Source: Curtobacterium salicis
GTDB taxonomy: Bacteria; Actinomycetota; Actinomycetes; Actinomycetales; Microbacteriaceae
Length of the DNA: 64,000 nucleotides
NCBI RefSeq assembly: GCF_011759505.1
Contig: NZ_JAAOYO010000002.1
Location: 806,001-870,000, forward strand
Direction of reading: 5' to 3'
Shown one piece after another: positions 17,410-25,848 of the stretch. The stretch's first letter is position 1, and each line of letters opens with the position of its first letter. The notes below the pieces were generated by a model. It was not told the origin of the DNA, made no database searches, and saw only the letters and a list, made by a program, of their open reading frames with translations. A program made the position numbers and the translations under genes.

Positions 17410-18372
17410 ATGACGAACCCGGAGAACTCGGCACCGAACGGCGCCATCGTCGCCGTGTCGGGCACCGACACCGGCGGCGCGGTCCAGGACCTCGCCGGCA
17501 TGTACGCCGGACGGACCTGGTACTCCTCGCCCGTCGACCACGACTACTGGTACAAGTACGTCGGCGTCGGCGACGACCGCATGAGCATCCGCCGGTCCCA
17601 GATGCACGGCTATCTCCGCGGCGACGTCGCCGTCGAGGGCGAGGTCGTCGTCCAGTGGATCGACGCCGGCCGCGCACGCGTGGACGTCGGTCGTGACGAG
17701 GTGCGCATGGAGCCCGGCGTCCCGACCCTGTTCCCCATCGAGCGACGGTTCGAGATGGAGTACGAGAACTGGGACCAGCGGCTCGTGCACCTGGACCGCG
17801 ACCTGGTCCTCGACGTCGCCCGTGAGCAGTACATCGTCGACGGCACGCTCGCCTTCGACCGGTCGACACCGCCGAGCACGACAGCGGTGCACGACTGGCG
17901 CGGGTCCGTCGCCGGTGCCGTCCGCGCCCTCCGGACCGAGGGCCAGCAGTCGCTCGCCTGGCACGAGGCGCAGCGCGACGTCGTCCGCTCCCTGTTCGGG
18001 CTCTACCGGCTGCAGGCCGAGGTGCAGCCCGAGGGCTACGGCGAGCGCCGCAACACGCGCGTGCGGAAGGCCGTCGAGTTCCTGCACGAGCACGCCGGCG
18101 AACCGTTGACCGTGTCGGACATCGCCCAGGCCGCGGACCTCAGCGTCCGTGCCCTGCAGGAGTCGTTCCAGCGGACCCTCGACCGCACGCCGATGAACTA
18201 CCTCCGCGAGGTCCGACTGCGCCAGGTGCACGCCGACCTGGTCGCTGCGGAGCCGGGGACCGCGTCGGTGGCGGAGATCGCCTCGCGCTGGGGCTTCTCG
18301 CACATGGGCCGGTTCTCCGGCGAGTACCTGCGGCGCTTCGGGGAGTACCCGCGGCGGACGCTGCGGCAGTAG
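17410..18372 (+). CDS. AraC family transcriptional regulator
   Basis: A 320-residue regulator. The C-terminal third (about 220-320) holds the two helix-turn-helix units of AraC proteins (LTVSDIAQAADLSVRALQESFQRTLDRTPMNYLREVRL then SVAEIASRWGFSHMGRFSGEYLRRFGEYP). The N-terminal part resembles the cupin-like AraC-binding domain that senses an effector. ATG at 17410 has GGTGGAG just upstream. No divergent target is obvious; the alcohol dehydrogenase upstream is separated by a terminator. Ligand unknown. Confidence 0.9.
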   Translation: MTNPENSAPNGAIVAVSGTDTGGAVQDLAGMYAGRTWYSSPVDHDYWYKYVGVGDDRMSIRRSQMHGYLRGDVAVEGEVVVQWIDAGRARVDVGRDEVRMEPGVPTLFPIERRFEMEYENWDQRLVHLDRDLVLDVAREQYIVDGTLAFDRSTPPSTTAVHDWRGSVAGAVRALRTEGQQSLAWHEAQRDVVRSLFGLYRLQAEVQPEGYGERRNTRVRKAVEFLHEHAGEPLTVSDIAQAADLSVRALQESFQRTLDRTPMNYLREVRLRQVHADLVAAEPGTASVAEIASRWGFSHMGRFSGEYLRRFGEYPRRTLRQ

Positions 18373-18430
18373 CGACCGCCCGTCCCGGGTGCGGCGGTCC
18401 AGCTGAGCCGCACCGCGTCAGCCGACCTCG

Positions 18431-19855
18431 TCAGCCGACCTCGTCACCGGTCGGCAGGGCGGCGCACCAGTCGATCGCCGTCCCCGCCAGGGACGCCTCG
18501 AGCGCGCCCGACGCCGTGTCCACGACGCTGACGAGCGCGCCGTCGGCCGACCGTGTCGCGAGTGCCACGAACTGCCCGTTCGGCGACGGGCAGACCGCGG
18601 TGACGCTCGCGTCGTCGGGGATGGTCACGGCGAGCCGGGAGGCACGGGCCCCGTCCACCCGCACGATGCGGGCAGCCAGGGTGCCGTCCGCACGGGTCGA
18701 CCCGACGAGCCGCAGGTACCGCCCCTCGGCCAGCGGCGCGATCCGTCCGAGGTAGGGCTGGTCGGTGCTCGCGGCCGGGGCGGGGAGCGCGGTCCGACGT
18801 CCGTCCGTCAGGTCGAGCTGCACGATCCCGGTGCCGGTCTCGACGACCGCGGTCGTGCCGGAGCCGACGAAGCCGTGCAGGTAGGTGGCGGACCCCAGCC
18901 GGACGGCCTCGCTCCGGCCGCCCATGTCGACGAGCACCAGGTCGTCGGTGCCGGTCCGGACGAGGGCGCTCTCGGTGCGCGGCACGTAGGCCCACTGCGC
19001 GACCGACAGCGGTGTCGCGCCGATCGACGGCGTGCCGTCCGGTCCGACCGGCTCCGGCTGGTGCGTCCCCGTCAGGTCGACGTCGTACAGGCCGACGTCC
19101 TCGGATCGACCGGAGGACGTGTCGGCGTAGACGAACCCGAACGAGGCACCGTCGTCGGCTGCGTGCAGGGCCTTCGCGGTGCCGACGGGGCTCGGCATCG
19201 ACAGCCGTTCGACGGGGACCGCGGGGTCCTGCACCCCGTCGGCGAGCGGCACGACGTCGATCGCGGAGTGGCCGGACGAGTCGTTCCGGAGGACGACCAG
19301 GGACCGGGCGAGGACCGCGTACTCGACGATGCCGGACGCGCGGTACACGGTGCGGGTGCCGGCGGCGCCGAGGTCGCGACGGACGATGCGGTCTGGCCCC
19401 CCGTTGCTGCCCGGCAGCACGGCGAGGACGTCGGTGCTGCCGGTGCGGATCGTGGTGCGGAGCTCCGACGCCGCCGCCTGCCCCGGGGCACGGACACCCC
19501 GGACGGTCAGCGTGTAGTCGCGGTCGTAGCCGAGCGGGCCAGCGAACTCGACGGCGACGGTGTTGCCGCTCGAGGTGACCGAGAACGGCGCGGCCGGGCT
19601 GACCCGCACCGCCGAGGCCGGGACGCGCTGCACGGCCTGGTTCGCGGTGAGGATCACGCGCTGCGCCGGCCGGGTGACCAGGTCGCTCGCGTCGTACGAC
19701 ACCGAGCGCAGGCGTGGTCCCTGCTGCGACCCGACCACGGCGGCGAGCGCGGCGACGACCGCCAGGACGACCACGACGGCGAGGAACCGGCGGCGGAAGC
19801 GGTGGGTGACCGGACGCCGCGGACGGACGGCGTCGCTGCCGGTGTCAGTACTCAT
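18431..19855 (-). CDS. Membrane-anchored extracytoplasmic protein, probable beta-propeller
   Basis: A 474-residue protein with a basic N-terminus and one membrane helix (FLAVVVVLAVVAALAAVVG, about residues 24-42); the rest is outside. Residues about 50-140 look like an Ig-like domain (PAAPFSVTSSGNTVAVEF; YTLTVRGVRAPG). The remainder is rich in repeated beta blades such as GRIAPLAEGRYLRLVGS and TAVCPSPNGQFVALATRS, suggesting a propeller. The start overlaps the stop of the TIGR03943-like gene by 11 bp, so it is the last gene of a permease operon. Function unknown; perhaps a partner of the permease. Confidence 0.75.
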   Translation of the reverse strand: MSTDTGSDAVRPRRPVTHRFRRRFLAVVVVLAVVAALAAVVGSQQGPRLRSVSYDASDLVTRPAQRVILTANQAVQRVPASAVRVSPAAPFSVTSSGNTVAVEFAGPLGYDRDYTLTVRGVRAPGQAAASELRTTIRTGSTDVLAVLPGSNGGPDRIVRRDLGAAGTRTVYRASGIVEYAVLARSLVVLRNDSSGHSAIDVVPLADGVQDPAVPVERLSMPSPVGTAKALHAADDGASFGFVYADTSSGRSEDVGLYDVDLTGTHQPEPVGPDGTPSIGATPLSVAQWAYVPRTESALVRTGTDDLVLVDMGGRSEAVRLGSATYLHGFVGSGTTAVVETGTGIVQLDLTDGRRTALPAPAASTDQPYLGRIAPLAEGRYLRLVGSTRADGTLAARIVRVDGARASRLAVTIPDDASVTAVCPSPNGQFVALATRSADGALVSVVDTASGALEASLAGTAIDWCAALPTGDEVG

Positions 19856-20678
19856 ACGGGTCCGAGGGCTGGCTGACGCGGGTGACGGTCGCGGCGCGGA
19901 TGACGAGCCGGGCGTCCGAGGCGGTGTCCGGGTTCGCGGCGAGGGCACCCTCGACCCGGACCCACTGGTCCTCCGGCGGCGGGGTGCCGTCGGTCGTGAC
20001 CCCGATGCCGACCGGCTGGGCGTCCACCGCACAGCAGCTGACGACGAAGCGGGTCAGGGTGAACGTGTCGTCGGGACCGGGCACGACGAACCCGGTGAGG
20101 GTCAGCTTCCGACCGACGAGCGCCGTGGTGTCGGTGCTCTGCCGGATGAGCGCTGCCCAGTCCTTCACGCCGTAGCCCGACGTGTCGACCGACTCGCTGC
20201 CGAGGAGCGACACCGGCGCCCCGGCACCGGTCGCGTCGGACAGTGACGCGGACCCGACGCTCCGCTGCTGGGCGGTCCGGGCGGACAGGGTCGTCGGGGG
20301 CAGGACGAGCATCGCGACGACGGTGCCGATCGTGACGAGCGCCGCGACCGAGCCGAGGACGACGTGCACGAGGCGACCGCCGCCTCCCGGCCGGGGTTCC
20401 GGGTCGCCGTCGTGGGCGTGACCGCCGTGGCGGGCGACCACGACGAGTCCGGCGACCGATGCGGGGACCGCGACGGCGGCGAGCACCAGCGTGAAGACGG
20501 CGTAGCGGGGGTTGATGTAGAGGTCGAGGTGGTCGGCGAGCCCGAGCCAGAGCGTGCCGAGGGCGACGGCCAGGACGGAACCGAGGCCGAGCAGGGCCCG
20601 ACGCGCGGCGGTGCGGTCCGCGCGGCTGGGAGCGTGCTCGTGCTCGTGCTCGTGCGGGTTCTGCTCAGACGAGGACAT
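19845..20678 (-). CDS. TIGR03943-family membrane protein (permease partner)
   Basis: A 277-residue protein with four hydrophobic segments and an extracytoplasmic C-terminal domain containing LTRFVVSCCAVDAQPVG, the hallmark double-cysteine motif of the TIGR03943 putative permease-subunit family. The N-terminus is histidine-rich (HEHEHEH) and a loop has HGGHAHDGD, which suggests metal contact. It overlaps the upstream permease by 14 bp and the downstream gene by 11 bp: a tightly coupled three-gene operon. In actinobacteria such pairs have been connected with zinc; that connection here is inference. Confidence 0.85.
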   Translation of the reverse strand: MSSSEQNPHEHEHEHAPSRADRTAARRALLGLGSVLAVALGTLWLGLADHLDLYINPRYAVFTLVLAAVAVPASVAGLVVVARHGGHAHDGDPEPRPGGGGRLVHVVLGSVAALVTIGTVVAMLVLPPTTLSARTAQQRSVGSASLSDATGAGAPVSLLGSESVDTSGYGVKDWAALIRQSTDTTALVGRKLTLTGFVVPGPDDTFTLTRFVVSCCAVDAQPVGIGVTTDGTPPPEDQWVRVEGALAANPDTASDARLVIRAATVTRVSQPSDPYEY

Positions 20679-21684
20679 TCAGCACCAACCCGACGGTCGC
20701 GGCGAACAGGACACAGACGACGGCGAGCAGCACCAGGAAGCGGGCGCGGAACGTCGTCCGGAGCAGGGCGATCATCTTCACGTCGATGATCGGCCCGATG
20801 ATGAGGAACGCGGTGATCGACCCGGGCAGGAACGTCGACGCGAAGGACAGCGCGAAGAAGGCGTCGACGTTCGAGCAGAGCGACACCGTCATCGCCAGGA
20901 GCATCATCGCGAGCACCGACAGCACCGGGTTCGACCCGACTGCGACGAGGGCGCTCCGCGGCACCGCCACCTGGATCGCGGCGGCCAGCCCGGCGCCGAC
21001 GAACAGGGCCGGCATCATCGTCGCGGTCTCGCCGCCGAAGTGCGACGCGCTCTCCCGCCACTTGTCGCGCACCGGGGGCGCACCGAACGCGGCGCGGCAG
21101 CGGGCCTCGAACGCGGGCAGGAGCAGGTCCGCCGGACGCCGGTGTGCGGCGACGATCCACCCGACCAGGTTCGCCACGACGAAGCCGCCGACGATCCGCG
21201 CGGGCAGGATCCAGCCGGACCAGCCGAAGGCCTGGGCGGTGCTGATGATGACGAGCGGGTTGAGGATCGGGGCGGCGACGAGGAACGTGACGGCCTCGGC
21301 CGGGGTGAACCCGCGGAGCATGAGGCCGCGGGCGAGCGGGACGTTGCCGCACTCGCAGACCGGGAACAGCATGCCGATGAGCGAGATGACCGCACGCCGG
21401 GGCATCGGCCGCTCCGGCAGGATCCGTTCGAGGACCCCGTGCGGCACCCAGACCTCGACGACGATCGACAGCACGATGCCCAGGACCACGAACGGCAGCG
21501 ACTCGACGACGACGCTGATCGCGAGCGTCAGGAAGTCCTGCACCACGTCGGGCAGGCCCGCGGACCCCACGGCCGGCGAGAGCACGCGGACGGCGAGGAG
21601 CGCCACGACGGCGGCGAGCACCAGACCGGGGCCGGTCAGGCTGCGCGGGCGCGTCGTGACGGGGCGGGCGGGGGTGCTCGTCAC
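20665..21684 (-). CDS. Permease of the DUF318/UPF0718 (YraQ-like) family
   Basis: A 339-residue polytopic membrane protein with about eight helices. The PVCECGNVPLARGLMLRG motif and the second-half SLCSNVDAFFALSFAS motif are the conserved blocks of this permease family, thought to move a metal or thiol-linked ion, but not proven. It begins the operon with the TIGR03943 protein, the usual genomic partner. Paired CxC and C-S-N motifs could line a transport path. Substrate unknown. Confidence 0.88.
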   Translation of the reverse strand: MTSTPARPVTTRPRSLTGPGLVLAAVVALLAVRVLSPAVGSAGLPDVVQDFLTLAISVVVESLPFVVLGIVLSIVVEVWVPHGVLERILPERPMPRRAVISLIGMLFPVCECGNVPLARGLMLRGFTPAEAVTFLVAAPILNPLVIISTAQAFGWSGWILPARIVGGFVVANLVGWIVAAHRRPADLLLPAFEARCRAAFGAPPVRDKWRESASHFGGETATMMPALFVGAGLAAAIQVAVPRSALVAVGSNPVLSVLAMMLLAMTVSLCSNVDAFFALSFASTFLPGSITAFLIIGPIIDVKMIALLRTTFRARFLVLLAVVCVLFAATVGLVLNVLV

Positions 21685-21784
21685 CGGGACAGGATAGGGG
21701 CCGCCCGCGTCGCCGGCCTGGAGGCTCGTGCCGGGTCCGGCGGACCGCCGCCGGCCGACGGGGCGAGCGGCTCCGGTTCGGCAC

Positions 21785-21960
21785 CGGGCGGCGAGTCCGT
21801 CGGTCGGCGGACGGGCCCGGTTCCGGATCGGTCGCCGGCGACGAGTCCGTCGACGTGGCGGGCCCGGCTCCGGGTCAGTCCCGGGCGGCGAGCCCGTCGA
21901 CGTGGCGGGCCCGGTTCTGGATCAGCCCCGGGCGGCGAGCCCGTCGACGTGGCGGTCGAG
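21785..21960. repeat. Decaying 47-bp tandem repeats of the tetR 3' end
   Basis: A unit of about 47 bp with the core GGCGAGCCCGTCGACGTGGC followed by GGGCCCGGTTCTGGATCAG is repeated; core copies begin at 21793, 21843, 21890 and 21937 (spacings 50, 47, 47). The copy at 21937 is the real end of the TetR coding region; the others lie beyond its stop and become more diverged with distance. Each recreates the end of the gene including the stop codon. Confidence 0.8.
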
Positions 21961-22503
21961 GACGTCGATCGCCCAGTCCCCCGATTCACCGGGCGCGAGC
22001 CGGGCGACGTGCATCGCGAGCCCGTCGAGGAGCGCGTGCAGGCGGCAGGCCTCGTACTCCAGGTCGGCCGCCGGCACCCCGAGCACGCCGAGCACCCGTT
22101 CGCACCACTGACGCATCTCGACGACGACACGGTCGAGTGTCGGCCGGAGTTCGACGTCCGTGAGTGCGGCGTTCCCGAGGGCCAGGTACACGTCCAGCTC
22201 GACCACGCGCTCGTCGTCGAGGGGCAGCAGCTCGACGAGGACGGCCCGCACCCACCGTCGCGGCGGCAGACCCGCGGGGATCGCGTCGATGCGCTGCCGG
22301 GTGCGGTCGAACACCGAGGTGATGGCGTGCTCCCGGACGCTCGCCTGGGTCGGGAACGCGTACCGCACGGTGCTCGGGGGCAGACCCGCCTCGGCGGCGA
22401 CGTTCCGGACGGAGAGGGCGCCGAGGCCGTCCCGCGCGAGGACCTGACAGGCCGCCGCGGACACGGTACGGCGTCGTTCCTCGAGGTCGATGCTGCGCGT
22501 CAT
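21922..22503 (-). CDS. TetR family repressor of the SMR exporter pair
   Basis: A 193-residue regulator with an N-terminal TetR helix-turn-helix (QVLARDGLGALSVRNVAAEAGLPPSTVRYAFPTQ) and an all-alpha ligand domain. It is divergent from two SMR exporter genes; the 90-bp gap holds two copies of an operator containing TCGTACGA, one overlapping its own promoter. This strongly suggests autoregulation and control of the exporters by a cationic ligand. The last eleven residues are encoded by the unit that is tandemly repeated downstream. Confidence 0.9.
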   Translation of the reverse strand: MTRSIDLEERRRTVSAAACQVLARDGLGALSVRNVAAEAGLPPSTVRYAFPTQASVREHAITSVFDRTRQRIDAIPAGLPPRRWVRAVLVELLPLDDERVVELDVYLALGNAALTDVELRPTLDRVVVEMRQWCERVLGVLGVPAADLEYEACRLHALLDGLAMHVARLAPGESGDWAIDVLDRHVDGLAARG

Positions 22504-22514
22504 CCGTCAATACT

Positions 22515-22580
22515 CGCACGATCGTACGACTTCGTGCTAGAACTGGTCCCCGTGAAGTCGCACAGTCGTACGACTTCGGA
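22515..22580. promoter_or_regulatory. Twin operator for the TetR regulator
   Basis: Two sites share ATCGTACGACTTCG / GTCGTACGACTTCG with the palindromic core TCGTACGA at 22522-22529 and 22566-22573, 44 bp apart (about four helix turns). The first is next to the tetR start, the second just before the SMR ribosome site; a TAGAAC -10-like box (22538-22543) lies between them. Confidence 0.7.
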
Positions 22581-22593
22581 TCGGAGGAACACC

Positions 22594-22908
22594 ATGGCAT
22601 GGGTCATCCTGGTGCTGTCGGGCGTGCTCGAAGCCGTCTGGGCCACCGCACTCGGCGCGTCGAACGGGTTCAAGCGGGTGGTGCCGACGATCGTCTTCGT
22701 CGCCGGCATGGCCCTCAGCATGGTCGGGCTCGCGTTCGCCATGAAGGAGATCCCGGTGGGCACCGCCTACGCCGTGTGGGTCGGCATCGGCGCATCGCTG
22801 ACGGTCGTCGTCGCGGTCCTGCGCCGACAGGAGGCCGCGTCCTTGGCCCGCCTCGGCCTGGTCCTCGGCCTGGTCGCGTGCGTCGTCGGACTCAAGGTGG
22901 TCAGCTGA
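22594..22908 (+). CDS. Small multidrug resistance (SMR) exporter, SugE/Gdx-like subunit 1
   Basis: A 104-residue four-helix membrane protein. The essential glutamate of the SMR family is in helix 1 (GVLEAVWATALGASNGF, Glu13). The sequence follows the SugE/Gdx branch (guanidinium exporters), with FAMKEIPVGTAYAVWVGIGA. GGAGGA precedes the ATG. The stop overlaps the start of a second SMR gene by one base (TGATG), so both subunits are made together and probably form an antiparallel heterodimer. Substrate could be guanidinium or another small cation. Confidence 0.92.
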   Translation: MAWVILVLSGVLEAVWATALGASNGFKRVVPTIVFVAGMALSMVGLAFAMKEIPVGTAYAVWVGIGASLTVVVAVLRRQEAASLARLGLVLGLVACVVGLKVVS

Positions 22909-23303
22909 TGGCCTGGGTCGTGCTGTTCGTCAGCGCCGCGTTCGAGACCGTCTGGGCCACCGCGCTGGGTGCCAGCGACGGGTTCACCCGCCCGGGGCCC
23001 ACGGTCGTGTTCGCCGTCACCATAGTGCTGAGCCTCGGCGCCTTCGGGTACGTCCTCAAGCACATCCCGATCAGCACCGCCTACGCCGTGTGGACCGGCA
23101 CCGGAGCGGCACTCACGGTCCTCTGGGGCATGGCGACGGGGGCGGAGCCGGTCACGCTCCTCCGCCTGCTGTTCATCGCCGGCATCGTCGGCTGCGTCGT
23201 CGGCCTGAAGCTGGTCCCGGCCCGCCCGGCGGCGCCGCGCGGGGGCCGGGCCTCGGCCGGGCGGACACTCCCGCCCGACCGCGAGGCGGATTCCGTCCGC
23301 TGA
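22908..23303 (+). CDS. SMR exporter, subunit 2
   Basis: A 131-residue SMR protein related to its upstream partner: AAFETVWATALGASDGF (Glu13) and LKHIPISTAYAVWTGTGAAL. It has a 25-residue charged tail (ARPAAPRGGRASAGRTLPPDREADSVR) absent from subunit 1, which could impose a fixed orientation in the membrane through the positive-inside rule. Start at 22908 overlaps the subunit-1 stop. Under the divergent TetR regulator. Ends before a bulged member of the window's palindromic terminator family. Confidence 0.9.
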   Translation: MAWVVLFVSAAFETVWATALGASDGFTRPGPTVVFAVTIVLSLGAFGYVLKHIPISTAYAVWTGTGAALTVLWGMATGAEPVTLLRLLFIAGIVGCVVGLKLVPARPAAPRGGRASAGRTLPPDREADSVR

Positions 23304-23346
23304 GCCGAGGCTCGGGACGCGCACCTACGCTCGCGCCGCGCGCCGA

Positions 23347-23395
23347 GACGGACGGGAGGCCCGGTGCCAGCTGGCACCTGGGCCTCCCGTCCGTC
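23347..23395. terminator. Bidirectional palindromic terminator (bulged)
   Basis: Arms of 24 and 25 nt (GACGGACGGGAGGCCC... / ...GGGCCTCCCGTCCGTC) with an AGCT centre; the right arm has one extra base, giving a single bulge. It lies between the convergent SMR operon and the LLM gene and is the same family as 17215 and 37087. Confidence 0.8.
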
Positions 23396-23407
23396 AGGCG
23401 CGCGCGG

Positions 23408-24547
23408 TCAGACCGACGCGCCGGTCCACTCGTCGACGGCGGCCACGTGGTCGGCACCGGCCGTGCCGGCCGACTGCGCGGCGACGACGCGCTCCAGGTG
23501 CGTCGGCGGGTTCGACGGCACGTGCGCGGGCCGGTCGGACTCGTTGATGCGGCGGAGCTCCGGCACGATGTCCTCGGCCAGGATGTCGATCTGCTCGAGC
23601 ACCGTCTTCAGCGGCAGGCCGGCGTGGTCGATGAGGAACAGCTGGCGCTGGTAGTGCCCGACGTGGTCCTTCATCGCGGCGTAGCGGTCGATGACCTGCT
23701 GCGGCGACCCGACGGTGAGCGGGGTCTGGGTGGTGAAGTCCTCCATCGACGGGCCGTGGCCGTAGACCGGGGCGTTGTCGAAGTACGGGCGGAACTCATC
23801 GATGGCGTCCTGCGAGTTCTTCCGGGCGAAGAACTGCCCACCCAGCCCGACGATCGCCTGGTCGGCACGACCGTGGCCGTGGTGCTCGTAGCGCTGGCGG
23901 TACAGCCCGACCATCTGTTCGGTGTGCTGGATCGGCCAGAAGATGTTGTTGTGGAAGAACCCGTCGCCGTAGTACGCGGCCTGCTCCGCGATCTCCGGCG
24001 TGCGGATCGAGCCGTGCCAGACGAAGGGCGCGACGCCGTCGAGCGGGCGCGGGGTCGAGGTGAAGCCCTGCAGCGGCGTGCGGAACTGCCCCTGCCAGTT
24101 GACGACCTCGTTCTCCCAGAGCTGGCGGATCAGCGCGTAGTTCTCGACCGCCAGGTTGAGGCCCTGACGGATGTCCTTGCCGAACCAGGGGTAGACCGGG
24201 CCGGTGTTGCCGCGGCCCATCATCAGGTCCATGCGGCCGTCGGAGATGACCTGGAGCATCGCGTACTCCTCGGCGATGCGCACGGGGTCGTTCGTGGTGA
24301 CCAGGGTCGTCGAGGTCGAGAGGGTGATGTCCTTCGTGACGCCGGCCAGGTAGCCGAGCATCGTCGTCGGGCTCGACGCGACGAACGGCGGGTTGTGGTG
24401 CTCTCCGGTGGCGAAGACGTCGAGGCCGGCCTGGTCCGCGTGCTGCGCGATCGTCAGGATGTCCCGGACGCGCTGGGTGTCGTCCGGCGTGGTCCCGGTG
24501 GTGGGGTCGGTCGTGACGTCGCTGACCGTGAAGATCCCGAACTGCAT
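23408..24547 (-). CDS. LLM-class flavin-dependent oxidoreductase (CE1758-type)
   Basis: A 379-residue luciferase-like monooxygenase of the TIM-barrel fold using reduced FMN. The N-terminal MQFGIFTVSDVTTDPTTGTT, the block GLDVFATGEHHNPPFVASSP and SDGRMDLMMGRGNTGPVYPWFG match the CE1758 subgroup as I remember it. Start at 24547 follows a GAGGCGG site. The small FMN reductase that commonly accompanies this subgroup is not seen in this window, so the source of reduced flavin is unknown. Substrate unknown. Confidence 0.88.
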   Translation of the reverse strand: MQFGIFTVSDVTTDPTTGTTPDDTQRVRDILTIAQHADQAGLDVFATGEHHNPPFVASSPTTMLGYLAGVTKDITLSTSTTLVTTNDPVRIAEEYAMLQVISDGRMDLMMGRGNTGPVYPWFGKDIRQGLNLAVENYALIRQLWENEVVNWQGQFRTPLQGFTSTPRPLDGVAPFVWHGSIRTPEIAEQAAYYGDGFFHNNIFWPIQHTEQMVGLYRQRYEHHGHGRADQAIVGLGGQFFARKNSQDAIDEFRPYFDNAPVYGHGPSMEDFTTQTPLTVGSPQQVIDRYAAMKDHVGHYQRQLFLIDHAGLPLKTVLEQIDILAEDIVPELRRINESDRPAHVPSNPPTHLERVVAAQSAGTAGADHVAAVDEWTGASV

Positions 24548-24659
24548 GATGTGCCGCCTCGTCTGTCGCTGGCTCGTTCCGGTTCAATGCGTTTGCATCG
24601 AACTGACGGGTACAACGTAGCGCAGACGGGAGCATTCCCGCCACCACCACCGGCGGTGG

Positions 24660-25571
24660 TCAGACGCGGACGGGAGGCGCGTCCGGACTGGTCGTCGGCG
24701 GCACGTGGTGCATGCCGTCGGCCAACCACACCGCGGTGATCACGGCGAGGACGCTGGCGGACGACGCCAGCCGACCCGCCAGCAGCATCGCGCCGTGGTC
24801 GTCGCCGAGGGTCCCGATCAGGAGGGCGACGACCCCGACCAGCAGCGCGGCGGCCACGGCGACGAGCAGCACCACCGTCACCAGCCGGCGCGGCCCCCGA
24901 CGGCCGTCACGGTCGCCGCGGGCACCCCGGTCCACCTGCGGACCGACCGCACGGACGAACCCGAGCCAGAAGAGCGCGATCGCACAGGCACCGATGATGT
25001 CGCTCACCCGGTGCCACCCGTAGACCACGGTCTGGTTGGCCACGAACACCGCGTAGACGGTGCCGGCGAGCAACACCAGCGGACGGAACCGACGCGGCGT
25101 CACCATGAGCACGGCGAACAGTGCCGCGAGGGCGATCGTCGCGTGCCCGGACGGGAACGAGTTCGGCGTCTCCGACTGAGCGATCTCCGGGCGCTCGGCG
25201 ATACGCTTGAGCAACGTCGAAGTTCCCGCGGACGCGAGCACCACGAAGCCCGCTCCGAGGCCCACGGCGAGCCGCTTGCGTGCGAACGCGACGGCGGCGA
25301 TCACGACGACCAACAGCAGGATCACCGGCACCGAGATGACGTTGAGGGCGGTGTCCGACCCGAACAGGTCGGACTCGCGGACACCGCCGAGCGCGGCGTC
25401 CTCCACCCGCTGCCCCAACGGTGTCAACACGGCGACCGCGTAGACGGAAGGCACGATCACGAACCCCAGAGCCGCGAGCAGCGCCCACCGGAGCCTCCGG
25501 GACACGCTCGGTCCACGCCCCTCGTCGAAGGACTCGGCGGCGGTGCGCTCCGGTGTCCGCGTCACGGGCAT
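24660..25571 (-). CDS. PAP2-family membrane phosphatase
   Basis: A membrane protein of about 303 residues. The phosphatase motifs are ordered as expected: KRIAERPEI region, NSFPSGHATIALAALFAV (SGH), and YGWHRVSDIIGA (catalytic His). About seven hydrophobic segments span the protein, with two extra helices at the C-terminus. GAGGAGG precedes two possible starts, ATG 25571 and GTG 25565; the GTG has the better spacing, so the true start may be two codons later. It probably dephosphorylates a lipid phosphate or pyrophosphate at the outer membrane face. Confidence 0.88.
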   Translation of the reverse strand: MPVTRTPERTAAESFDEGRGPSVSRRLRWALLAALGFVIVPSVYAVAVLTPLGQRVEDAALGGVRESDLFGSDTALNVISVPVILLLVVVIAAVAFARKRLAVGLGAGFVVLASAGTSTLLKRIAERPEIAQSETPNSFPSGHATIALAALFAVLMVTPRRFRPLVLLAGTVYAVFVANQTVVYGWHRVSDIIGACAIALFWLGFVRAVGPQVDRGARGDRDGRRGPRRLVTVVLLVAVAAALLVGVVALLIGTLGDDHGAMLLAGRLASSASVLAVITAVWLADGMHHVPPTTSPDAPPVRV

Positions 25572-25848
25572 CGTCCTCCTCGGGGTCATGGTGGTCGGCC
25601 TCGTCGTCCGTCTGCTGAGCGGGAAGCGATTCGGCCGCTCGGGGTCCGACACGATACCGTTGGACCGCCCGTCGGAAGCTGGGAAGACAGGCCTCCGCAG
25701 CAAGGCCACGGCCGTCCTGCAGCAGGTCTCCGGACAGCGTGACACAGGTCGGACCACCACCGGAGCGCGTGGCCCTGGCAGCGTCCGTGACCAGCGCGAC
25801 GGCGGGCAGTCGTACAGCGCGATCGTCGCGCAGGAAGAGGAGACCGAA

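Noticed and set aside
21785..21960. CRISPR or integron-like array
   Set aside because: No unique spacers; the units are degraded copies of the tetR gene end.
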